From NCBI GenBank assembly GCA_017418765.1, contig JAFOMV010000098.1, positions 1 through 16,859 of the forward strand: a stretch of 16,859 bases of DNA. Direction: 5' to 3'. Shown piece after piece: positions 7,814 to 14,536 of the stretch. The stretch comes from Ruminococcus sp. (GTDB lineage Bacteria; Bacillota_A; Clostridia; Oscillospirales; Ruminococcaceae). The position numbers were made by a program, and so were the translations under genes. The first letter of the stretch is position 1; each line of letters starts with the position of its first letter. The notes under the pieces were generated by a model. It made no database searches. It was not told where the DNA came from and saw only the letters and a list, made by a program, of their open reading frames with translations.

Positions 7814-9445
7814 ATGAGTAATAAAGAACTTGATAAGGCTAAGGCTGCTGCTGAGGAAACAGCAGAGAAAGCAGCCGATGCCGTAAAGGAGAAAGCTCCT
7901 AAGGCAAAGAAAAACCTCAAGCGGTTCAAGTACGGTTCTATGTCAGTTGTGATAGTTGCGCTGGTGCTGGCTATAGTGGTGGCAGTGAATATCATGGCAT
8001 CAATGCTGGCAAAGCGTTCACCTCTGAAAATAGACCTTACCCCTGATAAGAGATACGAGCTCAGCGATGAATCCATAGATGTGCTGAAAAACCTCAGCGG
8101 CGATGTTGATGTTACAGTGGCTATGGAAAAGGATATGTTCGAGTCGCTGGCTAATTACTACAGACAGATGTACGCTCAGTACGGTATCAATACAGAAGTG
8201 CCGTACGATATGATACCAAACCTCCTTGAAAAGTACTCAATGTACGCTGAACAGGGCAAGGGCAGTGTCAATGTAAAGTATGTGAATATAGACAAGGACC
8301 CCGATGTGGTAACAAAGTATAAGCAGTACTACAACGGCGATATCGAGGACGGAAGCATCATCGTATACTCAAATGAAAAGGTAAAGGTGATATCTGCCGC
8401 TGATGTGAGAAACATGATACAGGCAGACCAGGCAAGCCTCCAGTCAGGAAACCCTAATTTCGTTTTCGCAGGCGAGAGCGTTCTTACCTCCGCTATCAGA
8501 AACGTAACTGACAGCAACTCCATCAAGGCAGGCATCATCAAAACTATGAACGGTCAGCCTGTTTATAATGAGAATGAATACGGAAGCTCCGTAACCTCAT
8601 TCAGAGAGTCTCTCCTTGAAAAGAACGGCTATGACTGCACCGATATCGACATCACAACAGACGAGCTGAAAGCTGATGACTATGATATCATCGTACTTGC
8701 CGCACCATCTGTTGACTTTACAGAGAACCTCATAGAAAAGCTCAGCACTTTCCTCTACAATGACGGAAAGTACGGCAAGAACCTCATCTACCTCCCCAGC
8801 GTGAATACAACAAATCTCACGAATATCGACGAATTCCTCGCTGACTGGAGCTTAAAGGTAGAGAACAAGTACATCATTGACGATAAGAACGCTGTAGGCA
8901 ATACAGCTTACATCATGCTCAATGTTGATGATGAAGAAACAGTGGGAGCTCTCCCAAGCAAGACACTCCCCATAATCGCACCTGTTTCAAGAGAGGTAAC
9001 TATCCTCTCAAAGAACAACGAGGATGTAACAAAGTCAGTCCTCAGCTCTTACGATAACTCATTCCTCAGCGATATGCTGACACAGAAATCAGACGACAAG
9101 AACAGGGGCAAGCATACAGTAGCGGCTATCTCCAGCAAGGAACACGCAGAGCAGTATGACACATACAGAAGCAGCGTTCTTGTTTTGGGAAGCGCACTTA
9201 TGACAGAAAGCGAATTCCTCACACAGACAAACACATACAATAACGCAAATGTTCTCCTCGGCATCATCAACAACATGACAGGCAAGGAAGCATCAGCAGT
9301 TATACCTGAAAAGTCGCTCCAGCAGTCTTACATCGCCGCAACACAGAGTCAGGCTAAGGTGATAAGACTTATAGTTCAGTGGATCATACCTGCACTGGTA
9401 GCTATAGCAGGCGCATTTGTAATTTTAAGGAGAAAGAACAAATGA
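7814..9445 (+). CDS. GldG family membrane-anchored protein
   Basis: The 543-residue protein is predicted to be anchored in the membrane at both ends, with most of its mass outside the cytoplasm. Residues 1-37 form a highly charged Ala/Lys/Glu-rich helix. A first membrane segment spans about 42-64, followed by KRSPLKIDLTPDKRYELSDE (67-86), the hallmark opening of the GldG-type auxiliary domain (compare 'DLT..KRY.LS'). The extracytoplasmic domain ends before a C-terminal membrane segment (about 516-538) and the basic tail RRKNK. In gliding Bacteroidetes GldG works with GldA and GldF; related operons in other bacteria are uncharacterised. A 30-nt gap with only a weak, distant AGGT-type ribosome binding site precedes the start. 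Its TGA overlaps the next ATG (ATGA). The family call is good; the function is not established. Confidence 0.85.
   Translation: MSNKELDKAKAAAEETAEKAADAVKEKAPKAKKNLKRFKYGSMSVVIVALVLAIVVAVNIMASMLAKRSPLKIDLTPDKRYELSDESIDVLKNLSGDVDVTVAMEKDMFESLANYYRQMYAQYGINTEVPYDMIPNLLEKYSMYAEQGKGSVNVKYVNIDKDPDVVTKYKQYYNGDIEDGSIIVYSNEKVKVISAADVRNMIQADQASLQSGNPNFVFAGESVLTSAIRNVTDSNSIKAGIIKTMNGQPVYNENEYGSSVTSFRESLLEKNGYDCTDIDITTDELKADDYDIIVLAAPSVDFTENLIEKLSTFLYNDGKYGKNLIYLPSVNTTNLTNIDEFLADWSLKVENKYIIDDKNAVGNTAYIMLNVDDEETVGALPSKTLPIIAPVSREVTILSKNNEDVTKSVLSSYDNSFLSDMLTQKSDDKNRGKHTVAAISSKEHAEQYDTYRSSVLVLGSALMTESEFLTQTNTYNNANVLLGIINNMTGKEASAVIPEKSLQQSYIAATQSQAKVIRLIVQWIIPALVAIAGAFVILRRKNK
9427..9433 (+). promoter_or_regulatory. 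Ribosome binding site that fixes the DUF4340 gene start
   Basis: AAGGAGA sits inside the last codons of the GldG-like gene, 8 nt before the ATG at 9442. It makes that ATG the likely start, in preference to the in-frame GTG at 9379, which would prepend 21 residues of unrelated sequence. Confidence 0.6.
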
Positions 9446-11007
9446 GCGGTAAAGAACAGGAAAAAAAGAAAGGCGGAATGAAGAAGCAGGTAAAAGGCAT
9501 TATCTGTCTCAGTGCGGTGCTTGCCGTACTGGGCGGAGGCTTTGCCTACCTGAAACTCACCGAGCCCGAAAATGAGGATAGCTCATCCTCATCCGAGCTG
9601 TCCTACCCTGATTCGTCAGAGGGCGCAGGCATAAGGATAGTGGCTGACAGCTACGAGGAAGGCGCTCCCCTCGGCACAGTAAAGACAGCAAAGGTAAAAA
9701 ATTCAGACGGCGAGATGAAGATAAAAATGCTTGAGCCTGCTGACGAGGAGGCAGGCACATCAGCAGTCTATACCCTCGACGGCTGCGATGACCTTGACGT
9801 TGATACCGCTATGGTAGGAACTCTCGTAAACAACGGCAACGGACTTGAATCATCAGCTCTCATAGAGGAAAACTGCAAGACACCTGAGCGTTTCGGTCTG
9901 AAAGAACCGCAGGCAACAGTTGAATTTACCTATGAATCAGGCAATGTAAGGAAATTCTACGTGGGCGATAAAGTTCCTACAGGTTCGGGATATTACGTTA
10001 TGGCAGAGGGAAACGATACGGTCTATACAGCCGCTTCATCCCTCCTTGCGAACTATGTAAAGCCTCTCAAAGACTTCATAGACAGCACAATCCTCGAAAA
10101 GCCTGAGGATGATGATATGCCCCGTGTGGATAAGCTGACCATAGAGCGTGACGATATCGACTATGATATAGTCCTCGAATATGACAAGAACAGCGAGGAT
10201 TCCTACTCAGGCGGCACATCCTCAACTCATAAAATGACATCACCTGTTGAGACTTTCCTCTCAGGAGACAGGTCAGGCGAAGTCGTTACGGGAATGTTCG
10301 GGCTCAGCGCAAAGGATATATACGCAGTCCACTGCAAGGAATCGGATATCGCCGAGGCAGGTCTCAGCGAGCCGTTTTGCAGGGTAACAATGAAATGCGA
10401 TAACGGCAAGAGCTATGTCCTTTATCTCAGCGAGCTTTTCACCGACGAGAACGGCGAGAAAAACTGCTACGCCATGATGGAAAACGGCAAGGTGATATAC
10501 ATCGTATCCGAGAGCAGTGCAAAGTGGCTCACCGTAAAGCCCGAGGACATAATGTCAAGAATAATGATAGCTTCCTATGTATGGAACGTAAGAGACCTCA
10601 ATGTGAAGTGCAGCGACGGAAGCTCAGCAGGATTTACCGTAACTCCCATTGACAAAAACAAGGCACTCAAAGATTCAAAGGCAGAGGATTTCAAGGTGAC
10701 AAAGAACGGCGAGGAATTCGACTCTGAGCGATACAGAAAATTCTATGCATTCCTTATCAGCGCAAATGCTGAGGAGCTTGCAATGGATGTGCCTGTACCC
10801 GATGGCGAGCCTATGGCTGAAATAACCTTTAAGGATTCCTATGACAATAAGGAATACACATATCAGTTCTACGATGATTCCGTTATGAGGGCTCTCATAG
10901 CAGTAAACGGCGAAGCTAAGTACTACTGCACAAAGTCATTCGTGACGACCCTCATTGACAACGTAAAACGACTCGATACAGGGGAGGACTATGTAACTAC
11001 ATGGTGA
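9442..11007 (+). CDS. DUF4340 domain-containing membrane-anchored protein
   Basis: The 521-residue protein starts with a short basic cytoplasmic tail (EKKKGGMKKQVKG), then one membrane helix (about 18-39) and a Ser-rich extracytoplasmic linker (46-59). A large acidic ectodomain follows. Segments such as RFGLKEPQATVEFTYESGN and FYVGDKVPTGSGYYVM are typical of DUF4340, which is often found next to GldG-like ABC auxiliary proteins. The ectodomain probably contains more than one copy of the fold, because a second region reads AGLSEPFCRVTMKCDNGKSY. The start overlaps the GldG-like stop by 4 nt (ATGA), which suggests balanced production and a shared complex. No catalytic motif is apparent. A structural or sensory role on the outer face of the ABC complex is inference only. 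Confidence 0.82.
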   Translation: MSGKEQEKKKGGMKKQVKGIICLSAVLAVLGGGFAYLKLTEPENEDSSSSSELSYPDSSEGAGIRIVADSYEEGAPLGTVKTAKVKNSDGEMKIKMLEPADEEAGTSAVYTLDGCDDLDVDTAMVGTLVNNGNGLESSALIEENCKTPERFGLKEPQATVEFTYESGNVRKFYVGDKVPTGSGYYVMAEGNDTVYTAASSLLANYVKPLKDFIDSTILEKPEDDDMPRVDKLTIERDDIDYDIVLEYDKNSEDSYSGGTSSTHKMTSPVETFLSGDRSGEVVTGMFGLSAKDIYAVHCKESDIAEAGLSEPFCRVTMKCDNGKSYVLYLSELFTDENGEKNCYAMMENGKVIYIVSESSAKWLTVKPEDIMSRIMIASYVWNVRDLNVKCSDGSSAGFTVTPIDKNKALKDSKAEDFKVTKNGEEFDSERYRKFYAFLISANAEELAMDVPVPDGEPMAEITFKDSYDNKEYTYQFYDDSVMRALIAVNGEAKYYCTKSFVTTLIDNVKRLDTGEDYVTTW

Positions 11008-11034
11008 TCTCTCCGATCAGGCAGGAGGTAAACA

Positions 11035-11316
11035 ATGATAGAAAAATTCAAGACCTACAAGGGATATCCGCTGGTAAGGTGCGGAAATATAATATACTAC
11101 GGCTATATGTCTGATCCATACGTGACTATGGTGCAGATACTCAAAACGAAGAAGGTAGAAGATGAGGACTTTGCCGCAAAGGTAAGAGTTGTACTCATGA
11201 ACACAGACCCCAGCCTTAATCCGCTGGAAGCCTGCGAGAAGAACGCAGAGCGTGAATGCGGTCTTTATGAGGCGCTGGATATTGCTGGTGTATGGCTTGA
11301 AAAGGCACTGAAATAA
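11035..11316 (+). CDS. Small conserved-looking hypothetical protein (93 aa)
   Basis: A 93-residue soluble protein with no signal peptide or membrane helix. It starts after an excellent AGGAGGT (11023-11029), 27 nt downstream of the DUF4340 gene and before the operon terminator, so it is very probably translated as the last gene of the ABC/GldG operon. Visible features are YKGYPLVRCGNIIYYGYMSD (8-27), a beta-rich start that would fit a small barrel, then a Lys/Glu/Asp-rich middle and a helical C-terminus GLYEALDIAGVWLEKALK. From memory, similar short proteins with a 'KGKPLVRKGN-IYYG-MSD-Y' opening occur in other Oscillospiraceae; this was not verified. The function is unknown. It may belong to the operon by position only. 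Confidence 0.75.
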   Translation: MIEKFKTYKGYPLVRCGNIIYYGYMSDPYVTMVQILKTKKVEDEDFAAKVRVVLMNTDPSLNPLEACEKNAERECGLYEALDIAGVWLEKALK

Positions 11317-11324
11317 CATTAATA

Positions 11325-11363
11325 CCCCCGAAGCGGCAGGTTCCGTTTCGGGGGTTTTGTTTT
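11325..11363 (+). terminator. Strong rho-independent terminator of the ABC/GldG operon
   Basis: A 12-bp stem pairs 11325-11336 with 11343-11354 around a 6-nt loop (CAGGTT). CCCCCGAA pairs with TTCGGGGG, then one G-T pair, then CGG with CCG. It is followed by TTTTGTTTT. The U-tract runs into the stop codon of the convergent GH25 gene (11362-11364). In the other direction the stem is followed by a moderately T-rich stretch, so it may serve both genes. Confidence 0.9.
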
Positions 11364-12708
11364 AGCGTATATATTCAATGTTCATATCCACATCGCCTGC
11401 AATGCCGTCGATATTGCCGTAACAGCTTGCCTGCCAGATATCGTATGTGCCGTCATAGTCGGTCTCATCGGTGAAGTGCGCCAGCCAGACGGGGTTCATG
11501 CTCTTTGACTTTTCGTCCCATACTGTCCTCAGCAGATTGCGGCTGCTGTAGAGCATGGTCTTGTAACCATAGCTTTCCATCTCGCTTGAGAAAAGGCGGT
11601 AAAGCTCGTTGAGGTCATGGAGGCTCATGCCGAATTCCTGGAAAGTCGTCCACTCCTCCCAGTCGAAAGCAACGGGATATTCCAGCTTAGTGCCGCCCAG
11701 AGTATCGGCTATCCACTTGCAGTGTTTCTTAATGCCTTCGGGAGTATTGTCGGCGGTATAGAAGTAAACTCCCACATCCAGTCCTGCCGCCTTTGCCTTT
11801 TCGATGTTGGAACGGTAGCAGTCATCCATTCTGACCTCGCCGTAGGTGTTGTACCACACGCCTATACGCATGATGACGAACTGACAGCCTGCCTTCTTTA
11901 CAGCCTCGAAGTCCACATCGCCCTGCCATGTGGAAACGTCTATACCGAATCTTTCACTGCCGCTGTCATACTTTCTGATGAAGTCACTGAAGCTTACACG
12001 TGGATTGGTGTCGGGGTCATCCTTTACCTCGTGGAGCACCATGATGTTCACATCGAATTCCGAGGTATTGCCTGAGCTGTCGGCAATTGTAACGTGGAGA
12101 GGGTAATTTCCTGCGGTATTCGGGTCGATATCGCCTGTGTAGCTCATAGTCGGGGCCTTGTCGTAGTTGTCGCCGTAGCCGATGTAATCGTTCAGGTCGA
12201 AAGGCGTTCCGAGAACATGACGGGTATCCCATCCCTCGTTGATTATGAGGGGAGGAGTAGTGTCGGCAACGCTGTATGTCAGCTCCTTAGTGAACTCATT
12301 TCCGCCGCTGATGTAAGCCACATCCACCTTATGCTCGCCCGCAGAGGAAGTATCAAGGAGGAAACCGGGGTCTTTCAGTTCAACGTTTTTTTCGGTGATG
12401 AAGCTGTCAAGGCTTATCTCCTGATAGACCTCCACCTGCGGCAGACCCGTGAGAACAAGGTCTGACGGCGGAGAGACTTTTTTAGTGGTAGTTTTAGTCT
12501 CAGCGGTATGGGTAACAGCCGAGGCAGTGGCAGTAACTATCCTGCCGGTCTTAGCTGCGGAAGTTGACGAGCCGGAAACAGCGGCAAAGCTTTCGTGGAG
12601 CGCCTCACTTGTCTCCACTTTTACTGTAGCGTTTGGTACTACCTTGTCACTGCATGAGGCACAGCAAAAAAGAGCCAGTGCAATTGCAGAAGCGTATAAT
12701 ATCTTCAA
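11362..12708 (-). CDS. GH25 muramidase-like lipoprotein with Ig-like domains
   Basis: GH25 enzymes are N-acetylmuramidases that cut peptidoglycan. The 448-residue protein opens with a lipoprotein signal (MKILYASAIALALFCCASC), Cys19 being the likely lipidated residue. A Ser/Thr/Lys-rich linker follows (about 40-80), then two Ig-like modules (about 86-148 and 150-225, the second opening DTTPPLI), and a GH25 domain (253-448). The GH25 domain has FGIDVSTWQG (254-263), VAFDWEE with the acidic pair Asp349 and Glu351, and the closing GDVDMN. All expected catalytic acids are present. The start is taken as TTG at 12708 because AGGGGG lies 6 nt upstream and the signal peptide begins there. The frame stays open much further but reads into the divergent gene. 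It is probably anchored outside the membrane and acts in wall remodelling; a link to sporulation is only suggested by position. Confidence 0.88.
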   Translation of the reverse strand: MKILYASAIALALFCCASCSDKVVPNATVKVETSEALHESFAAVSGSSTSAAKTGRIVTATASAVTHTAETKTTTKKVSPPSDLVLTGLPQVEVYQEISLDSFITEKNVELKDPGFLLDTSSAGEHKVDVAYISGGNEFTKELTYSVADTTPPLIINEGWDTRHVLGTPFDLNDYIGYGDNYDKAPTMSYTGDIDPNTAGNYPLHVTIADSSGNTSEFDVNIMVLHEVKDDPDTNPRVSFSDFIRKYDSGSERFGIDVSTWQGDVDFEAVKKAGCQFVIMRIGVWYNTYGEVRMDDCYRSNIEKAKAAGLDVGVYFYTADNTPEGIKKHCKWIADTLGGTKLEYPVAFDWEEWTTFQEFGMSLHDLNELYRLFSSEMESYGYKTMLYSSRNLLRTVWDEKSKSMNPVWLAHFTDETDYDGTYDIWQASCYGNIDGIAGDVDMNIEYIR

Positions 12709-12714
12709 AATGTT

Positions 12715-12720
12715 CCCCCT
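12715..12720 (-). promoter_or_regulatory. Ribosome binding site for the TTG start of the GH25 lipoprotein
   Basis: On the minus strand AGGGGG is followed after 6 nt by TTG AAG ATA. It is the only good ribosome binding site near the beginning of the signal peptide, and there is no ATG or GTG in frame close by. This makes a TTG start the best choice. Confidence 0.6.
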
Positions 12721-12742
12721 ATTTACAAAATGTGATAATATA

Positions 12743-12771
12743 AGTATAACATACGGCGAAAAAAAAGTAAA
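12743..12771 (-). promoter_or_regulatory. Putative sigma-A promoter of the GH25 lipoprotein gene
   Basis: Read on the minus strand, TTTACT (12771-12766, 4 of 6) and TATACT (12748-12743, 5 of 6) are separated by exactly 17 nt, the spacer containing a run of T. The predicted start near 12736 leaves a leader of about 28 nt containing the AGGGGG site. Confidence 0.5.
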
Positions 12772-12814
12772 TACTACATAAAGCATTTCTGCAAAATATG
12801 GTATGTACAAAATT

Positions 12815-12849
12815 GAGTTTGCGGAACACCGAAGGCGGCGTTCCCTACA
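12815..12849 (-). repeat. REP-like stem-loop headed by TTGTAGGG (copy 1)
   Basis: On the minus strand the element starts TTGTAGGGAACGCCG and folds into a 5+3 bp stem with one mismatch and a 4-nt loop (arms 12840-12844 with 12823-12827, and 12836-12838 with 12829-12831). The TTGTAGGG head is shared with the stem-loop at 16802-16830, which suggests a dispersed family of short palindromic elements. Confidence 0.5.
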
Positions 12850-12853
12850 ATAA

Positions 12854-12895
12854 CGGGCTGATGATATCCGCCCCTGCTTCACGTCAGAGAAGCAG
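12854..12895 (+). repeat. Two further overlapping stem-loops, one REP-like
   Basis: GGGCTGAT (12855-12862) pairs with ATCCGCCC (12866-12873) around a 3-nt loop with one mismatch. On the minus strand this reads GCAGGGGCGGATATC, again like the AGGGGCG elements at the window end. Directly adjacent, CTGCTTC (12874-12880) pairs perfectly with GAAGCAG (12889-12895) across an 8-nt loop. With the previous element this makes three stem-loops in about 75 nt, occupying the middle of the 258-nt divergent intergenic region (12709-12966). Confidence 0.5.
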
Positions 12896-12908
12896 TGTAC
12901 TGATAAAG

Positions 12909-12937
12909 GAATACTTGTACCGTCCGCTGAATATACT
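12909..12937 (+). promoter_or_regulatory. Possible sigma-E-like (sporulation) promoter upstream of the SipL-like gene
   Basis: GAATACTT (12909-12916) and AATATACT (12930-12937), separated by 13 nt, resemble the mother-cell sigma-E pattern (ATATT-like -35, CATACAAT-like -10) with several mismatches. A start near 12944 would lie just upstream of AAGGAGG (12953-12959). spoIVA is a sigma-E target in Bacillus and clostridia, so such a promoter is expected. The match itself is only moderate. Confidence 0.35.
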
Positions 12938-12966
12938 GTACAAAGCATTTTCAAGGAGGTACATAT

Positions 12967-14520
12967 ATGGAATTCAAAACTAACAGGGAGACCATCCCTG
13001 CGGCTGAGGTCATCTACAGTGGAGTACAGGAACAGGGCGTGGAGCTTGATTACATCCTGCCCGATTACTACCCCGATATCTTCCGTCTGGTAAGGTGTGA
13101 GCTTACGCCTGTTATCACGGGATATTCCGTTATCGGTGACAAGCTGACCTATGAACTGCGCTGTGATATCCGCATACTCTACTGCGGCGAAAACGGCTCT
13201 GTATTGCAGTCTGTTGAGCAGAGACAAAGCTTTTCAAAGACCGCCGAACTGGGCAGACCTGCCGATCATGCAGAGGTAAGGCTCTTACCTAAGACCGATC
13301 ATGTCAACTTCCGTGCTGTCAATAAGCGCCGCCTCGATATGCGTGGGACTGTTTCGGTAAGGATAACCGTAAACGGCGAAGCACCGCAGGATATCATATC
13401 CGATGCATACGGCATGAACATACAGCTCAGGAAAACTCCCGTAAAGTACACCGCAAAGAAGCTGACAGCCGAAAAGAGCGTTCAGCTAAGCGAGGATGTT
13501 GAGCTTTCACCTGCACAGCCCGACATGATAAACATTGTCAGCGTCAGGAGCAAGGCAGAGGTCACAGAGAAAAAGCTTATATCGGGAAAGCTGCTTGCAA
13601 AGGGCGAGGTGAGCCTTAACGTGCTTTACTCCTGCGAAAACTCCGACGGCGGCGCTGTGGAGGCTATGGACTTCACCCTCGGCTACAGTCAGCTCATAGA
13701 CATGGACGGACTTGATGACAGCTTTGATTGTGACATTGCCGCTGAGACAGTAAGCTGTGAGATAACTCCCACAGCAGACAGGGACGGGAATACAAGGGTA
13801 ATGAAGTGTGAGGCGGAGATAAGGCTTGTCTGCCGGGCTGTCAGGGAGTCCTCAGCAATGCTTGTCACTGACGCATTTTCAACGGTGTATCCCTGCGAAG
13901 TCACCTTTGCAGACATAAAGACCGAACAGCCGCCGGAGGTATCACATGAGAGCTTTTCCCACACGGCTGTCCTTGCCGCAGGTGAGAATGTTCCGCAGAC
14001 AGTGTATTCCATGTGGTGCAGCCCTAAGAATATCAACACCCACGTTTCCGAGGACGGTACGGCGCTGATGATAAGCGGTATGCTGACCTATTCGATGGCG
14101 GCTAAGGACGGACAGGGGACTATACTCATCCCCGATAAGGACGAAGCCTTTGAAAAGAGCATCCCCCTCGGCAGGGATATGAGAAACAGCAGTGTCAGCG
14201 CAGATGTAACAGTCAGCGGCATTTCCTACAATATCACTCCCGACGGCGAGCTTACGGCAAAAGCGGAGCTGTCAGCGGATATCACAGCTATGTCAGGGGC
14301 GAGCGTAAAGGCGGTAACGGATATCGCCATAGATGAAAGCAGCAGGAAACAGCGTGACGGAGACTACGCTATAAAGCTGTATTTCGGCGTTGAGAATGAG
14401 AACGTATGGGATATAGCCAAGCGCTACAGCACCGATGTTGAAGCTGTCATGGAGGAAAATGACCTTGACGGTGACAGGCTTGAAAAGGGCGGTATGCTGC
14501 TCATACCGATAGTTTCATAA
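12967..14520 (+). CDS. sipL: SPOCS (DUF3794) and LysM domain protein, SipL-like spore coat morphogenetic protein
   Basis: In Clostridioides difficile SipL is needed for coat assembly around the forespore and binds SpoIVA through its C-terminal LysM domain. This 517-residue protein has the same design and size. It has an N-terminal SPOCS-like region opening LDYILPDYYPDI (28-39), a clear SPOCS/DUF3794 domain (about 165-300, including INIVSVRSKAEVTEKKLISG at 189-208 and GEVSLNVLY at 213-221), a further similar region, and a C-terminal LysM (about 470-516, VENENVWDIAKRYSTDVEAV). There is no signal peptide, as expected for a mother-cell cytosolic protein. The start has a near-perfect AAGGAGG. spoIVA begins 16 nt after its stop, which strengthens the SipL assignment, although other clostridial SPOCS-LysM proteins exist. 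Confidence 0.85.
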   Translation: MEFKTNRETIPAAEVIYSGVQEQGVELDYILPDYYPDIFRLVRCELTPVITGYSVIGDKLTYELRCDIRILYCGENGSVLQSVEQRQSFSKTAELGRPADHAEVRLLPKTDHVNFRAVNKRRLDMRGTVSVRITVNGEAPQDIISDAYGMNIQLRKTPVKYTAKKLTAEKSVQLSEDVELSPAQPDMINIVSVRSKAEVTEKKLISGKLLAKGEVSLNVLYSCENSDGGAVEAMDFTLGYSQLIDMDGLDDSFDCDIAAETVSCEITPTADRDGNTRVMKCEAEIRLVCRAVRESSAMLVTDAFSTVYPCEVTFADIKTEQPPEVSHESFSHTAVLAAGENVPQTVYSMWCSPKNINTHVSEDGTALMISGMLTYSMAAKDGQGTILIPDKDEAFEKSIPLGRDMRNSSVSADVTVSGISYNITPDGELTAKAELSADITAMSGASVKAVTDIAIDESSRKQRDGDYAIKLYFGVENENVWDIAKRYSTDVEAVMEENDLDGDRLEKGGMLLIPIVS

Positions 14521-14536
14521 CGAAAAGGAGAAAGAC

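Noticed and set aside
9379..9441. GTG at 9379 as the DUF4340 gene start
   Set aside because: It would add 21 residues unlike a lipid- or membrane-anchor start. The ATG at 9442 has AAGGAGA and the usual ATGA overlap.
12094..12781. Plus-strand frames opposite the GH25 gene
   Set aside because: They are Val/Ser/Thr-rich shadows of the Ser/Thr/Lys linker and Ig-like region, with no ribosome binding site.
12709..13227. Extension of the GH25 frame to 13227
   Set aside because: The extra 173 codons run through the promoter, hairpins and 5' part of the divergent SipL-like gene, and would bury the lipoprotein signal inside the protein.
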